Assembly (NCBI GenBank): GCA_036172455.1
Contig: JAXKVY010000001.1
Span: forward strand, 186,001-250,000
DNA length: 64,000 nucleotides
Source of the DNA: Candidatus Izemoplasma sp.
GTDB taxonomy: Bacteria > Bacillota_I > Bacilli_A > Izemoplasmatales > Izemoplasmataceae
Reading direction: 5' to 3'
Below, piece by piece: positions 44,858 to 53,875 of the stretch. A program made the translations under genes and the position numbers. The notes beneath the pieces were generated by a model that saw only the letters and a program-made list of their open reading frames with translations, was not told the origin of the DNA and ran no database searches. Each line of letters begins with the position of its first letter. The stretch's first letter is position 1.

Positions 44858-46075
44858 ATGACATTTTTAAACAGCTTAAGTGATGGTAAAAAAATGACTG
44901 ATAAAGTCTTTAAAGCAGCAGTTAAAGCAAATGAGGCAAAAATAAAACATGGGTCAGAAAACGTTGTTGATGCGACTCTAGGAACACTCTTTGATGAGAC
45001 CGAAACATTCTGTGCATTCGACTCCGTATGGGAACCTTATAAATCAATCAGTAATATTCAAAAAGCTAAGTACGCTGGTGGCATTCCTGGTAATCCTAGT
45101 TATTTAACAACTGTCTATAAATGGCTTTTTAAAGATTTAACGTTACATACAAAAATCGTTGCAACCCCAGGTGGTGCGGGCGCAGTAAGTGCAACGATTC
45201 ATAACATCCTTGATCCCGGACAAATCTTGCTGAAACCTTCGTTAGGATGGGGACCCTATAACACGATGGCAACCGAACATGGCGTTAAAGCGGTTGATTA
45301 CAATTTATTTTCTGATGATGGGTTTGATATTGACAATTTCAAACAAAAACTAGCCAATGTAATGGCAAAGCAAGGTAAAGTATTAGCTATTATAAATGAC
45401 CCATGTCATAACCCTTCAGGTTATACAATGACTGAAGATGAATGGGATGAGATTTTAACCTATGTTGATATGCTTGCCCAGCGTGGACCTATAATTATTT
45501 TACAAGATATTGCCTATATTGATTTTTCGACTAATCCAGATTGGAAAAAACATTTCAAAAAATATCAAAATCTAAGTGACAATATTATGGTTGTTATAGC
45601 CTTCTCTCTATCAAAAACACTCACTGCTTACGGTGCACGAGTTGGGGCTGCTATTGCAATTACATCTAATCAAAAAGAACTCGATAAATGGCACGACGCA
45701 ATGGTTTATACAGCCCGTTCAACATGGTCTACCATTAACAATAGTATGATGACATTGTTCGCCAAACTGTATAACGATAAATCGCTATACGATGCTTACT
45801 TAAATGAAAAATCAAAATATGTTTCATTATTGAAAGAACGTGCTGATATATTTATTAAAGAAGCTGATCAAGAAAATTTACCCTATTATCCGTTTGTTGA
45901 AGGCTTTTTTGTCACATTACGGATTGATAATGCAGATAAAGAGGCGATTTACAAACGACTTCAAGATAACAACATCTTCACTGTCCAAGTCAATAATGGT
46001 TTACGGATTGCATTATGTAGTGTCTCGAAAAATAAACTTAAGGGACTTGCAAAGAAAATTAAAGCCTGTCTTTAA
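44858..46075 (+). CDS. PLP-dependent class I/II aminotransferase
   Basis: The 405-residue fold-type I enzyme has NDPCHNPSGYTM (family NPTG-type motif), LQDIAYIDF (PLP-binding Asp/Tyr) and SLSKTLTAYGARVG with the PLP lysine. It resembles aromatic/aspartate aminotransferases; amino-acid preference is not evident. TATAAT at 44815-44820 and an AAAGGTGATA ribosome site precede it. It converges on ilvE through a shared terminator. Confidence 0.88.
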   Translation: MTFLNSLSDGKKMTDKVFKAAVKANEAKIKHGSENVVDATLGTLFDETETFCAFDSVWEPYKSISNIQKAKYAGGIPGNPSYLTTVYKWLFKDLTLHTKIVATPGGAGAVSATIHNILDPGQILLKPSLGWGPYNTMATEHGVKAVDYNLFSDDGFDIDNFKQKLANVMAKQGKVLAIINDPCHNPSGYTMTEDEWDEILTYVDMLAQRGPIIILQDIAYIDFSTNPDWKKHFKKYQNLSDNIMVVIAFSLSKTLTAYGARVGAAIAITSNQKELDKWHDAMVYTARSTWSTINNSMMTLFAKLYNDKSLYDAYLNEKSKYVSLLKERADIFIKEADQENLPYYPFVEGFFVTLRIDNADKEAIYKRLQDNNIFTVQVNNGLRIALCSVSKNKLKGLAKKIKACL

Positions 46076-46086
46076 CAATAGAGAAA

Positions 46087-46122
46087 TAAAAGGAGCTCCG
46101 AATATTCGGAACTCCTTTTATT
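46087..46122. terminator. Bidirectional terminator between the aminotransferase and ilvE
   Basis: AAAAGGAGCTCCGAA pairs with TTCGGAACTCCTTTT with one bulge/mismatch; A and T runs flank it. Confidence 0.88.
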
Positions 46123-46127
46123 ATGTG

Positions 46128-47123
46128 TTAGTTGATTTTAATTGGATGAATCCACCCTTCAGGAGGATCGATTTCACCATAATATATACCGATTAGTAAG
46201 TCATACAATTTTTTAATTGTAGGACCAACTTTACCATCACCAAATTGATGTTTGTTACCTTTGTGTGTAATTGATTTAATTGGCGTAATAATTGCCGCTG
46301 TCCCGCAAGCACCTGCTTCTTTAAATTCATCTAATTGATCAATATGAACAGCACGTTCTTCTGTTTCTAATCCTAGTACGTTTTCGGCTAAATATAAGAT
46401 TGAACGGCGTGTAATGCTTGGTAATATTGAAGACGATTTCGGCGTCACTACTACATTGTCATGTGTCACACCAAAGAAGTTAGCCGCACCAACTTCATCA
46501 ATCTTACTATGCGTTAGCGGATCAAGATATATCACGCCTGCATAGCCTTTTTCTTTTGCTAAATGGCGGGGATAGAGACTTGCTGCATAATTACCTGCAA
46601 CTTTGACTTTTCCCATTCCATTAGCTGCTGCACGATCATAATCTGTTGTGATGAAATCTAATGCTTTTAACCCCCCTTCAAAATAGGTCCCTACAGGTGC
46701 ACAAAATACATTGAATAGATATTCTTCTGAAGGTTTAACACCTAAGTTCATTCCGTGGCCCATGATATGCGGCCGGATATACAGTGATTGTTCAGTCCCA
46801 TATTCAGGAATATCATCGATATTTGCTTTAACCACTTCTTCAATGGCTTCGAAGAATAGATCTTTTGGCAACTCAGGTGCAACGATACGTCTCAAACCAT
46901 CATTAAGTCGCTTAAAGTTTAAGTCTGGACGGAACAAAACGACTTGTCCATCTTTAGTTTTATAAGCTTTTAATCCTTCAAATAATGCTTGTCCGTAATG
47001 AAACACGTTTGATCCTTCATGGATTGTTATGTGTTTGTCTGTTGTTAAATCACCTTTTTGCCAATTACCGTTTTTTGTAAAGGCACGGTACCGATATTTT
47101 GTTTCTTTTAATGCATAACCCAT
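46128..47123 (-). CDS. ilvE: Branched-chain amino-acid aminotransferase
   Basis: The 331-residue fold-type IV enzyme has FHYGQALFEGLKAY, YIRPHIMGHG, KVAGNYAASL (PLP Lys) and GACGTAAIITPI. It swaps amino groups between Leu/Ile/Val and glutamate. It lies 25 nt after the DUF1015::GDH fusion gene on the same strand with a good AAGGAG site, so it probably ends that operon. With GDH it can drive branched-chain amino-acid synthesis or fermentation. Confidence 0.95.
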   Translation of the reverse strand: MGYALKETKYRYRAFTKNGNWQKGDLTTDKHITIHEGSNVFHYGQALFEGLKAYKTKDGQVVLFRPDLNFKRLNDGLRRIVAPELPKDLFFEAIEEVVKANIDDIPEYGTEQSLYIRPHIMGHGMNLGVKPSEEYLFNVFCAPVGTYFEGGLKALDFITTDYDRAAANGMGKVKVAGNYAASLYPRHLAKEKGYAGVIYLDPLTHSKIDEVGAANFFGVTHDNVVVTPKSSSILPSITRRSILYLAENVLGLETEERAVHIDQLDEFKEAGACGTAAIITPIKSITHKGNKHQFGDGKVGPTIKKLYDLLIGIYYGEIDPPEGWIHPIKIN

Positions 47124-47148
47124 AAGTTCACACTCCTTGTTCGATAGG

Positions 47149-49779
47149 TTAGTATTTACCTTGTTTGATCATTGAATCAGCAACTTTTGTAAATCCAGCA
47201 ATGTTCGCTCCGGCAATTAAGTCGTATCCAAATCCATATCGACTACTTGCTCGTACACAACTATTGTAGATATTTTTCATGATGCCGCGTAATTTTTCGT
47301 CTACTTCATCACTTGTCCAATGAAGTCTCATACTATTTTGTGACATTTCAAGCGCACTTGTTGCTACCCCACCAGCATTCGCTGCTTTACCAGGACCAAT
47401 AATAACTCCTGCTTCTTTCAGCAATTGGATTGCTTCATTGGTGGTAGGCATGTTGGCACCCTCTACAATATATTTTACACCATTTTCAATGATTTGTTTA
47501 GCATCTTCAGGATAAATTTCATTTTGCGTTGCACATGGCATAATAATATCAACTTCACGTTCCCAAGGTTTTTTACCTGCGAAGAACTCTACATCAAAGC
47601 GCTCTGCATAGTCTTGAATCTTACCATTGGTGTTCGCTCGCATTTCTAACATAAAACTAAATTTTTCTTGCGTATTTACACCATCTGGATCATAGATATA
47701 TCCTTCTGGGCCACTTAAGGTAACGACTTTACCACCTAAGGCTGTCACTTTCTTACAGACACCCCATGCAACGTTTCCAAATCCAGATACTGCGACAGTT
47801 TTATTTTTGAAGTCTAAGTCGTCGTGTTTTAACATTTGATAGGCAAAATATGTTGCGCCATACCCCGTTGCTTCTGGACGTATGAGTGATCCTCCATATT
47901 CTAGACTTTTACCAGTTAAGACACCATTTTCAAATGCGCCACGAAGACGACGATAATGGCCGAATAAAAATCCTATTTCACGAGCACCCACACCAATGTC
48001 ACCAGCAGGTACATCAACGTTAGGGCCAATATGACGATAGAGTTCAGTCATAAACCCTTCACAGAATCGTCTGATCTCTTCATCAGATTTACCAAGTGGG
48101 TTAAAATCACTACCACCTTTTCCACCACCGATCGGCAAACTGGTTAAACTATTTTTAAATATTTGTTCAAATCCTAAGAACTTAATCATTCCTAAGTAAA
48201 CAGATTCATGGAAACGTAGTCCACCTTTATACGGTCCAATCGCTCCATTAAACTGCACACGGAAACCACGGTTAACATGTGTCATACCGTCATCATCAAC
48301 CCATGGCACTCGGAACATAATCACACGTTCTGGTTCAACAATACGTTCTAAGATATTATTTTCAATATATTCAGGATGTTGTTCTAAGACAGGGCCAAGA
48401 GAATGAAGTACCTCAGTGACAGCTTGAACAAATTCACTTTGGTGACCATCTTTTTGACGTACTTTTTCCAATACGCGTTCAATATATTCTTCTGTTTCAA
48501 GTGAGATTTCACTATCTTCATCTTGAGCACTTTCGAAACTATTGAACTTATGGATGAAGAGTCCACTACGTAGTTTTGGTTCAAACCATGTTGATTTTGC
48601 AGGCATGATTAACCCAGCATCACTGACTTCCATAATGTCTTGCATGGTGACTGGATACATACTAAATCCAACACCATCTATTTCATCCGTTAATTCACGT
48701 AATCCTTTTAAACCACGGATACCACCAACAAAACTAATGCGTGATGAATTTCTAACATTTTTGATGCTTAATAAATTATTTAAGACATATTCTTCCATTA
48801 TTGCCGCATCGATTGATGCTAAAACATCATTCTCATCGACAATGCCATCACGTAGCTCTAAGCTATACCATTGGTTATTTAAGTACATACCAAATTTATG
48901 TTTTTTCATAGGTTTGTATGGTGCTTTGCTTTTTTCTATTTTAAAAAGTTTGTCTAACTCATTAATGAACGTTTCTTCTGACATACCGTTAAGGTCATGT
49001 ACTACACGGTTATAGTCCATAATTGTTAAATTACTTTCAGGGAAGATAACACTCATAAAGAAGTTAAATTCTTCATCACCTGTATAATTTGGATTTTCTT
49101 GGCGTCGTTTTAACGCCACTTTTGCAGCTGATGCAGCTCTGTGGTGTCCATCTGCGATATATAAGCTTTCAACATCACCGAAGTGTTCACTAATTTCTAA
49201 TAATAAATCGTCATCATCAATTAACCAAGCCGCATGACCGACACCATCATCGGTTAAGATATCAAATTCAGGATCATGATTACTCGTCCATGATTCTAAG
49301 ATTTCATTTAAGCGATCACGGTCACGGTACGTTAAGAAAATAGGGGCAGTATTCGCATCACAACGATCAAAGTGATTAATTCTGTCTTTTTCTTTTGATA
49401 GTAATGTTGTTTCATGACGTTTAATAACACCATTCACATAGTCATCAACTGATGTACATGCAACAAATCCTGTTTGAACTTTACCATTCATCGTTTGTTG
49501 GTAAATATAGATGTGATCATTTTCATCTTGAATTAAAATACCATCATCTTCAAACATTTTTAAGTTTTTCTGTGCTTTTTTGTACACTTTTGGATCATAT
49601 GCATCCACACTTGATGGATAATCAATTTCTGAACGAACAACATGTAAGAAACTATATGGATTCCCCATTGCCATTCGTTTTGCTTCTTTACGACTCATGA
49701 CATCATAAGGTAATGAAGCAACACGTTCAACTAAGTCAATTCTTGGACGTAAGGCCTTAAAAGGTTTTACAATTGCCAT
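47149..49779 (-). CDS. Fusion of a DUF1015 domain to NAD(P)-dependent glutamate dehydrogenase
   Basis: One uninterrupted 876-codon frame. Residues ~1-412 are a full-length DUF1015 protein (IVKPFKALRPR start, DGHHRAASAAK at 210-220, MPAKSTWFEPKLRSGLF near 392). An acidic linker (~413-430) leads to a complete glutamate dehydrogenase (~431-876) with GPYKGG (Lys518), GGGKGG (Lys554) and PAGDIGVG (Asp593), the substrate and catalytic residues. No Met occurs where a separate GDH would begin. GDH links ammonia, 2-oxoglutarate and glutamate. DUF1015 genes often sit beside serA and serC in Firmicutes (recalled), as here. Its function is unknown; DGHHR recalls ParB/Srx-fold serine kinases, an inference only. 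Confidence 0.92.
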   Translation of the reverse strand: MAIVKPFKALRPRIDLVERVASLPYDVMSRKEAKRMAMGNPYSFLHVVRSEIDYPSSVDAYDPKVYKKAQKNLKMFEDDGILIQDENDHIYIYQQTMNGKVQTGFVACTSVDDYVNGVIKRHETTLLSKEKDRINHFDRCDANTAPIFLTYRDRDRLNEILESWTSNHDPEFDILTDDGVGHAAWLIDDDDLLLEISEHFGDVESLYIADGHHRAASAAKVALKRRQENPNYTGDEEFNFFMSVIFPESNLTIMDYNRVVHDLNGMSEETFINELDKLFKIEKSKAPYKPMKKHKFGMYLNNQWYSLELRDGIVDENDVLASIDAAIMEEYVLNNLLSIKNVRNSSRISFVGGIRGLKGLRELTDEIDGVGFSMYPVTMQDIMEVSDAGLIMPAKSTWFEPKLRSGLFIHKFNSFESAQDEDSEISLETEEYIERVLEKVRQKDGHQSEFVQAVTEVLHSLGPVLEQHPEYIENNILERIVEPERVIMFRVPWVDDDGMTHVNRGFRVQFNGAIGPYKGGLRFHESVYLGMIKFLGFEQIFKNSLTSLPIGGGKGGSDFNPLGKSDEEIRRFCEGFMTELYRHIGPNVDVPAGDIGVGAREIGFLFGHYRRLRGAFENGVLTGKSLEYGGSLIRPEATGYGATYFAYQMLKHDDLDFKNKTVAVSGFGNVAWGVCKKVTALGGKVVTLSGPEGYIYDPDGVNTQEKFSFMLEMRANTNGKIQDYAERFDVEFFAGKKPWEREVDIIMPCATQNEIYPEDAKQIIENGVKYIVEGANMPTTNEAIQLLKEAGVIIGPGKAANAGGVATSALEMSQNSMRLHWTSDEVDEKLRGIMKNIYNSCVRASSRYGFGYDLIAGANIAGFTKVADSMIKQGKY

Positions 49780-49792
49780 TTTTGTATCCTCC

Positions 49793-50701
49793 CTATGCTA
49801 AATATTGTTTTATTACTTCAATTGTTTCTAACCCAATACGTGCTTGCGCTTCATAAGTGGCCGCACCAATATGTGGGGTAAGTGAAATTTTGTCATGCGT
49901 ATAAATACGCATGTTTTTAACTGGTTCATCTTCGTAAACATCAAGTGCAGCGCGTTTTACAATACCTGCATCAAGTGCATCAAGTAAGGCTGTCTCATCA
50001 ACTACACCACCACGAGCCGTATGAATTAAGTACATACCTTTTTTCATTTGTTTAAATGCTTCTCTATCTAAGAACGGCCCATCTTGCTTAATGAATGGGA
50101 TGTGCAAACTAATGAAGTCTGCGGTCTGTAATAACGTTTCTTTATCAACACGTTGACAACCATCAACTTCTGTCACAGAGTCTGATTTATCATAATATAT
50201 AATTGACATCCCAAGTGCCATAGCTTTTTTCGCAAGGCTTCGTGCGATACGCCCGAAACCAACTAATCCAAGTGTTTTACCGTTCAACTCAATACCACGG
50301 TACTGTTTTTTCTCCCAACGACCTTCACGCATGGTCACATTTGCAATATAAATGTGACGGGCTAAGGCAAACATGTGCCCAAGCGCAAGTTCTGCGACAG
50401 CCGCACTACTTGAGTTTGGTGTATTCATAACTTTGATACCTTGTTCTTCTGCATATACATGATCAATATTATCAATCCCGACACCTGCCCGGATGATCAG
50501 TTTTAATTGTCTTGTTTCGAGTGCTTTATCAATAATAGGTTGTCTTAGTTTAGTCGCAGATCGAACAATAATACAATCAATTTCTTGTATTTTTTCAATT
50601 AATGCTTCCCCGTCATAATGGTCAACTTCAACGGTATAACCCATCTCTTCTAAGGTTTCTTTTGCGCTTGAATCAATCCCATCGTTAGCTAATACAATCA
50701 T
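49793..50701 (-). CDS. serA: D-3-phosphoglycerate dehydrogenase, short form
   Basis: The 302-residue D-2-hydroxyacid dehydrogenase has GLVGFGRIARSLAKKA (NAD site), HTARGGVVDE (substrate Arg), YEDEP (Glu) and TPHIGAATYEAQ (catalytic His). It lacks the C-terminal regulatory (ACT) domain of long SerA forms. It oxidises 3-phosphoglycerate to 3-phosphohydroxypyruvate. The start overlaps the stop of the aminotransferase gene upstream (TAATG). Confidence 0.9.
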   Translation of the reverse strand: MIVLANDGIDSSAKETLEEMGYTVEVDHYDGEALIEKIQEIDCIIVRSATKLRQPIIDKALETRQLKLIIRAGVGIDNIDHVYAEEQGIKVMNTPNSSSAAVAELALGHMFALARHIYIANVTMREGRWEKKQYRGIELNGKTLGLVGFGRIARSLAKKAMALGMSIIYYDKSDSVTEVDGCQRVDKETLLQTADFISLHIPFIKQDGPFLDREAFKQMKKGMYLIHTARGGVVDETALLDALDAGIVKRAALDVYEDEPVKNMRIYTHDKISLTPHIGAATYEAQARIGLETIEVIKQYLA

Positions 50702-51780
50702 TATTTAAGCCCCCATATCTCTTCGATTTCACGTAACAACCCTAATAATTCATCTTCTGTACGATCTGCCATATGGGCAATTCTAAAGGCTTTTTCCTTC
50801 ATATCTCCGTAACCATTACTAATCATGTAGCCACGGTTACCAAGTTCTTCATTTAGTGCTTTAACACTCTTGCCATGCGTATTTAAAATGGTTGTTACAG
50901 TGTTTGAGGCGTACGCTTCATTCGCAAAGAGTGCAAAATATTGTTTCGCCCAATTGCGTACAATGTTTGCTAGATGTTCGTGACGATCGAAGCGATTATC
51001 TAATCCTTCTTCATCGATAATTTTAGTTAATTGATAATCTAATGCCCACATATGTGGTGTTGATGGGGTTGAAGGATACTGATAATTTCGTTTTACACGA
51101 TTCACAACGTTAATTAAGTCTAAATAGTATCCACGATTTTCAACTGTTTCTGCTCGTGCAATCGCTTTATCTGAAACACTAGCAACGGCAAGTCCAGGTG
51201 GCACTCCGAGACTTTTTTGTGTTGATGATAAGCAGATATCAATGTTTGATTTATCCACTTCAATTTTTGCCCCTCCAAGTGAACTAACACTATCTACTAA
51301 ATATACAACATCTGGATAGTCTTTAATCACTTGTCCGATTTCATAAACTGGATTCATAAGTCCTGCACTGGTTTCATTATGCGTAACAGTAACAACATCA
51401 TATTTACCAGTATCCAAAGCATTTCTTACCATCTCTGGCGTTGTTGGTTCTCCGGGGTCACTTTTAAAGTGATCAGCAGGTACATTATTCGCTTTTGCAA
51501 TCTTATACCAGCGATCACCAAATGCGCCAACACTAAAAATAGCGGCACGTTTCTTCGTACATGAACGGACACTCATTTCCATAATACCAGTCCCTGATGA
51601 GGTTGATAAAATAATGGTATTATTGGTATACATTAATTGTTGTAGCTTGTCACTTATGCGTTTTTGTAAGTTCGTTGCTTCTTGTGTTCTGTGACCAATC
51701 TGTGGTGTAGCCAATTTAGCAAGTACATCAGGCGCTACATCTACTGGTCCAGGAATAAATAGTTTCTTTTTCAAATTCAA
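50701..51780 (-). CDS. Class V aminotransferase (AGXT-type, probable phosphoserine aminotransferase)
   Basis: A 359-residue class V PLP enzyme: FIPGPVDVAPDVL, GHRTQEATNL, VDSVSSLGG (PLP Asp) and SSTQKSLGVPPGLA with the PLP Lys. It is of the alanine-glyoxylate/serine-pyruvate type, which serves as SerC in several anaerobes (family knowledge). The next gene is serA, which makes it the likely phosphoserine aminotransferase, using glutamate that the fused GDH can supply. First gene of the operon. Confidence 0.88.
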   Translation of the reverse strand: MNLKKKLFIPGPVDVAPDVLAKLATPQIGHRTQEATNLQKRISDKLQQLMYTNNTIILSTSSGTGIMEMSVRSCTKKRAAIFSVGAFGDRWYKIAKANNVPADHFKSDPGEPTTPEMVRNALDTGKYDVVTVTHNETSAGLMNPVYEIGQVIKDYPDVVYLVDSVSSLGGAKIEVDKSNIDICLSSTQKSLGVPPGLAVASVSDKAIARAETVENRGYYLDLINVVNRVKRNYQYPSTPSTPHMWALDYQLTKIIDEEGLDNRFDRHEHLANIVRNWAKQYFALFANEAYASNTVTTILNTHGKSVKALNEELGNRGYMISNGYGDMKEKAFRIAHMADRTEDELLGLLREIEEIWGLK

Positions 51781-51812
51781 TCATCCTTTATGACATATTT
51801 CAACACATTGAC

Positions 51813-51851
51813 ATTTTAACAATTAATTTGTTCTAAAACAAGCGTTTTCAT
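51813..51851 (-). promoter_or_regulatory. Promoter of the serC-serA-DUF1015::gdh-ilvE operon with a cre-like site
   Basis: TTGTTT (51836-51841), 17 nt, TAAAAT (51813-51818) on the minus strand. ATGAAAACGCTTGTT (51837-51851, minus strand) overlaps the -35 and matches WTGNAANCGNWNNCW with one mismatch. Confidence 0.65.
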
Positions 51852-51941
51852 TAAAAAAGTATAAGTTTTTATGAGTTTGTTAATATTCGCTAAATTTAGC
51901 CATTTACAATTTTATTATTAAAAATTATTTTCAATTATTTT

Positions 51942-51957
51942 ATGAAAATATTTTCAT
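51942..51957. repeat. 16-bp perfect palindrome in the divergent serC/aminotransferase region
   Basis: ATGAAAATATTTTCAT is a perfect palindrome in the 310-nt region between two divergent operons. It looks like a cre site with TA instead of CG in the middle, so CcpA is doubtful. It may be an operator for another regulator. The surrounding 51852-52000 is very AT-rich with no gene visible. Confidence 0.4.
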
Positions 51958-52003
51958 TGTTTTTTTTGACATTTAATTCTAAACCCAAATACCTAAAATC
52001 CGT

Positions 52004-52063
52004 TGAAAGTGTTTACATTTTTATGCGTGTTATATTGCTTTTTTAAATACCTAGTGATACAAT
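52004..52063 (+). promoter_or_regulatory. Promoter and cre-like site before the aminotransferase/gamma-CA pair
   Basis: TTGCTT (52035-52040), 17 nt, TACAAT (52058-52063). Upstream, TGAAAGTGTTTACA (52004-52017) differs from the cre consensus at one base. Its position upstream of -35 would suit activation rather than repression. Confidence 0.6.
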
Positions 52064-52090
52064 AAGAATGGTTTTGAAAGGAGAATGAGG

Positions 52091-53287
52091 ATGAAACTAT
52101 CTAAACGAATTCAAGCAATGCAGGAGTCCCCAGTACGCAAACTAGTTCCAATCGCTACAAAAGCGAAATCACTTGGAAAAAAAGTCTATCATTTAAATAT
52201 AGGACAACCAGATATCGAAACACCCAAGGTATTTATGGATGCCGTGAATGCACATGACTCACGAATAATTAAATATTCTTTTTCACAGGGTGAACCTAAA
52301 CTAATACAAGCAATTCAAGCTTATTTTAAACGGGATAACATTCATTTTAAAGACAATGAAATACTCATCACAAATGGCGGAAGCGAAGCTGTCACTTTCG
52401 CAACTATCGCAACATGTGATCCTGGTGATGAAATATTGGTTCCTGAACCATTTTATACAAACTATAATGGATTCACTGGTGAAGTCAATGCGACGATTAA
52501 ACCGATTACTACCTACGCTGAAAATGGATTTAGATTACCCAATAAAGAAGCTATTGAGGCATTAATCACACCAAAAACAAAAGCGATCATGTTTAGTAAT
52601 CCAGGAAATCCTACCGGAACAATCCTCACCGATGATGAAATGCAGATGATTGCTGAACTCGCTATCGAACACGATCTCTTTATTATCAGTGATGAAGTGT
52701 ATCGTGGTATGGCATTCGATGGATTAGATAGTAAATCAATGGGGACCGTTAAGGGGATTGAAGAGCACTTAATTATAATCGAAAGTGTTTCTAAGCGGTA
52801 TAGTGCATGCGGTGCGAGAATTGGTGCTATCGCCTCTAAAAATACAGCTTTAATGCTTAATATCTTAAAGTTATGTCAAGCAAGGCTCTGTGTTGCCACA
52901 CTTGAACAAGTTGGTGCTTCTGCTTTATATCAACTACCTGATTCTTACACTAAAGAGATTAAAAACGAGTATGAAAAACGCCGTGATATCGTCTATCAAA
53001 CCTTAAATAATATCGATGGTATCGTATGTGAAAAGCCACAAGGCGCATTTTATGTTATAATAAAGTTACCAGTCCCTGATGCTGAACAATTTGTTGTTTG
53101 GCTATTAGAAGAATTTGATGTCAATAATGAAACAGTTATGCTAGCACCTGCAGAAGGCTTTTATGCAACCGAAGGACTTGGTAAAGATGAAGTACGATTG
53201 GCTTACGTACTGAATGCAGAAGATATGCAAACAGCTATGAATATTTTAAAACTCGGGTTAAAAGCCTACCCAGAAAGGTTGATTTGA
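52091..53287 (+). CDS. Class I aspartate-type aminotransferase
   Basis: The 398-residue fold-type I enzyme has NIGQPDIETP, NPGNPTG, SDEVYRGM and SVSKRYSACGARIG with the PLP Lys (note Cys next to it), and R near the C terminus in EVRLAYV for the substrate carboxylate. It belongs to the AspC/AraT-like group; substrate unknown. The ATG at 52091 is better spaced from AAAGGAG than the ATG at 52085. It overlaps the gamma-carbonic-anhydrase gene by one base. Confidence 0.9.
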   Translation: MKLSKRIQAMQESPVRKLVPIATKAKSLGKKVYHLNIGQPDIETPKVFMDAVNAHDSRIIKYSFSQGEPKLIQAIQAYFKRDNIHFKDNEILITNGGSEAVTFATIATCDPGDEILVPEPFYTNYNGFTGEVNATIKPITTYAENGFRLPNKEAIEALITPKTKAIMFSNPGNPTGTILTDDEMQMIAELAIEHDLFIISDEVYRGMAFDGLDSKSMGTVKGIEEHLIIIESVSKRYSACGARIGAIASKNTALMLNILKLCQARLCVATLEQVGASALYQLPDSYTKEIKNEYEKRRDIVYQTLNNIDGIVCEKPQGAFYVIIKLPVPDAEQFVVWLLEEFDVNNETVMLAPAEGFYATEGLGKDEVRLAYVLNAEDMQTAMNILKLGLKAYPERLI

Positions 53288-53790
53288 TGTATTTACAAAG
53301 ACATTTAGAAAAAACGCCACGTGTGAGTAAAGATGCGAAAATTTTTCAAGGCGCATGTTTATCTGGCGATATCATTATCGATGAAGGTGTGAATATATGG
53401 TATAACGTCTCAATGCGAGGCGATATGGCCCCTATCCGTGTTGGAACGGATACTAATATTCAGGATAATGCTGTCATTCATACAAATACCGACCAGCCTA
53501 CAACCATCGGTAAAAATGTAACAATTGGCCATGGTGCCATCATTCACGGTTGTACTGTTGAAGATGATGCGTTAATTGGTATGGGCAGTATTCTTTTAGA
53601 TGGCGCAACTGTTGAACAAGGTGCATTGGTTGGCGCAGGTACGTTAGTACCACCAGGAAAAACCGTACCGAAATATCATTTAGCCATTGGTAATCCAATG
53701 AAAATTATCCGAGAATTAACAGAGGATGATATTAAAGCAAACGAAGCGAATAAAGATTATTACTTAAAATTAGTCAAAGAATACGAGTGA
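53287..53790 (+). CDS. Gamma-carbonic-anhydrase-family protein (YrdA/PaaY-like)
   Basis: The 167-residue left-handed beta-helix protein has hexapeptide repeats and the zinc histidines in AVIHTN and IGHGAIIHGC, with MRGDMAPIRVG. Family members are carbonic anhydrases or thioesterase-like; activity varies. The ATG overlaps the upstream stop (TGATG), so it is coupled to the aminotransferase. Confidence 0.9.
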   Translation: MYLQRHLEKTPRVSKDAKIFQGACLSGDIIIDEGVNIWYNVSMRGDMAPIRVGTDTNIQDNAVIHTNTDQPTTIGKNVTIGHGAIIHGCTVEDDALIGMGSILLDGATVEQGALVGAGTLVPPGKTVPKYHLAIGNPMKIIRELTEDDIKANEANKDYYLKLVKEYE

Positions 53791-53807
53791 TTTCACTCGC
53801 TTTTTTG
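53783..53807 (+). terminator. Terminator after the gamma-CA gene
   Basis: CGAGTGA and TCACTCG form a stem with a tiny loop followed by six T. The stop codon lies inside the stem. Confidence 0.85.
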
Positions 53808-53816
53808 TGACCAATT

Positions 53817-53845
53817 TTGCTTTTGTAAGCGTTTTTTGTTATAAT
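53817..53845 (+). promoter_or_regulatory. Promoter of the KamA-family gene with a cre-like spacer
   Basis: TTGCTT (53817-53822), 17 nt, TATAAT (53840-53845). The spacer holds TTGTAAGCGTTTTTT (53823-53837), one mismatch from WTGNAANCGNWNNCW. Confidence 0.7.
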
Positions 53846-53875
53846 TTTATTACCATATAGAAAAGGATGATTGAG

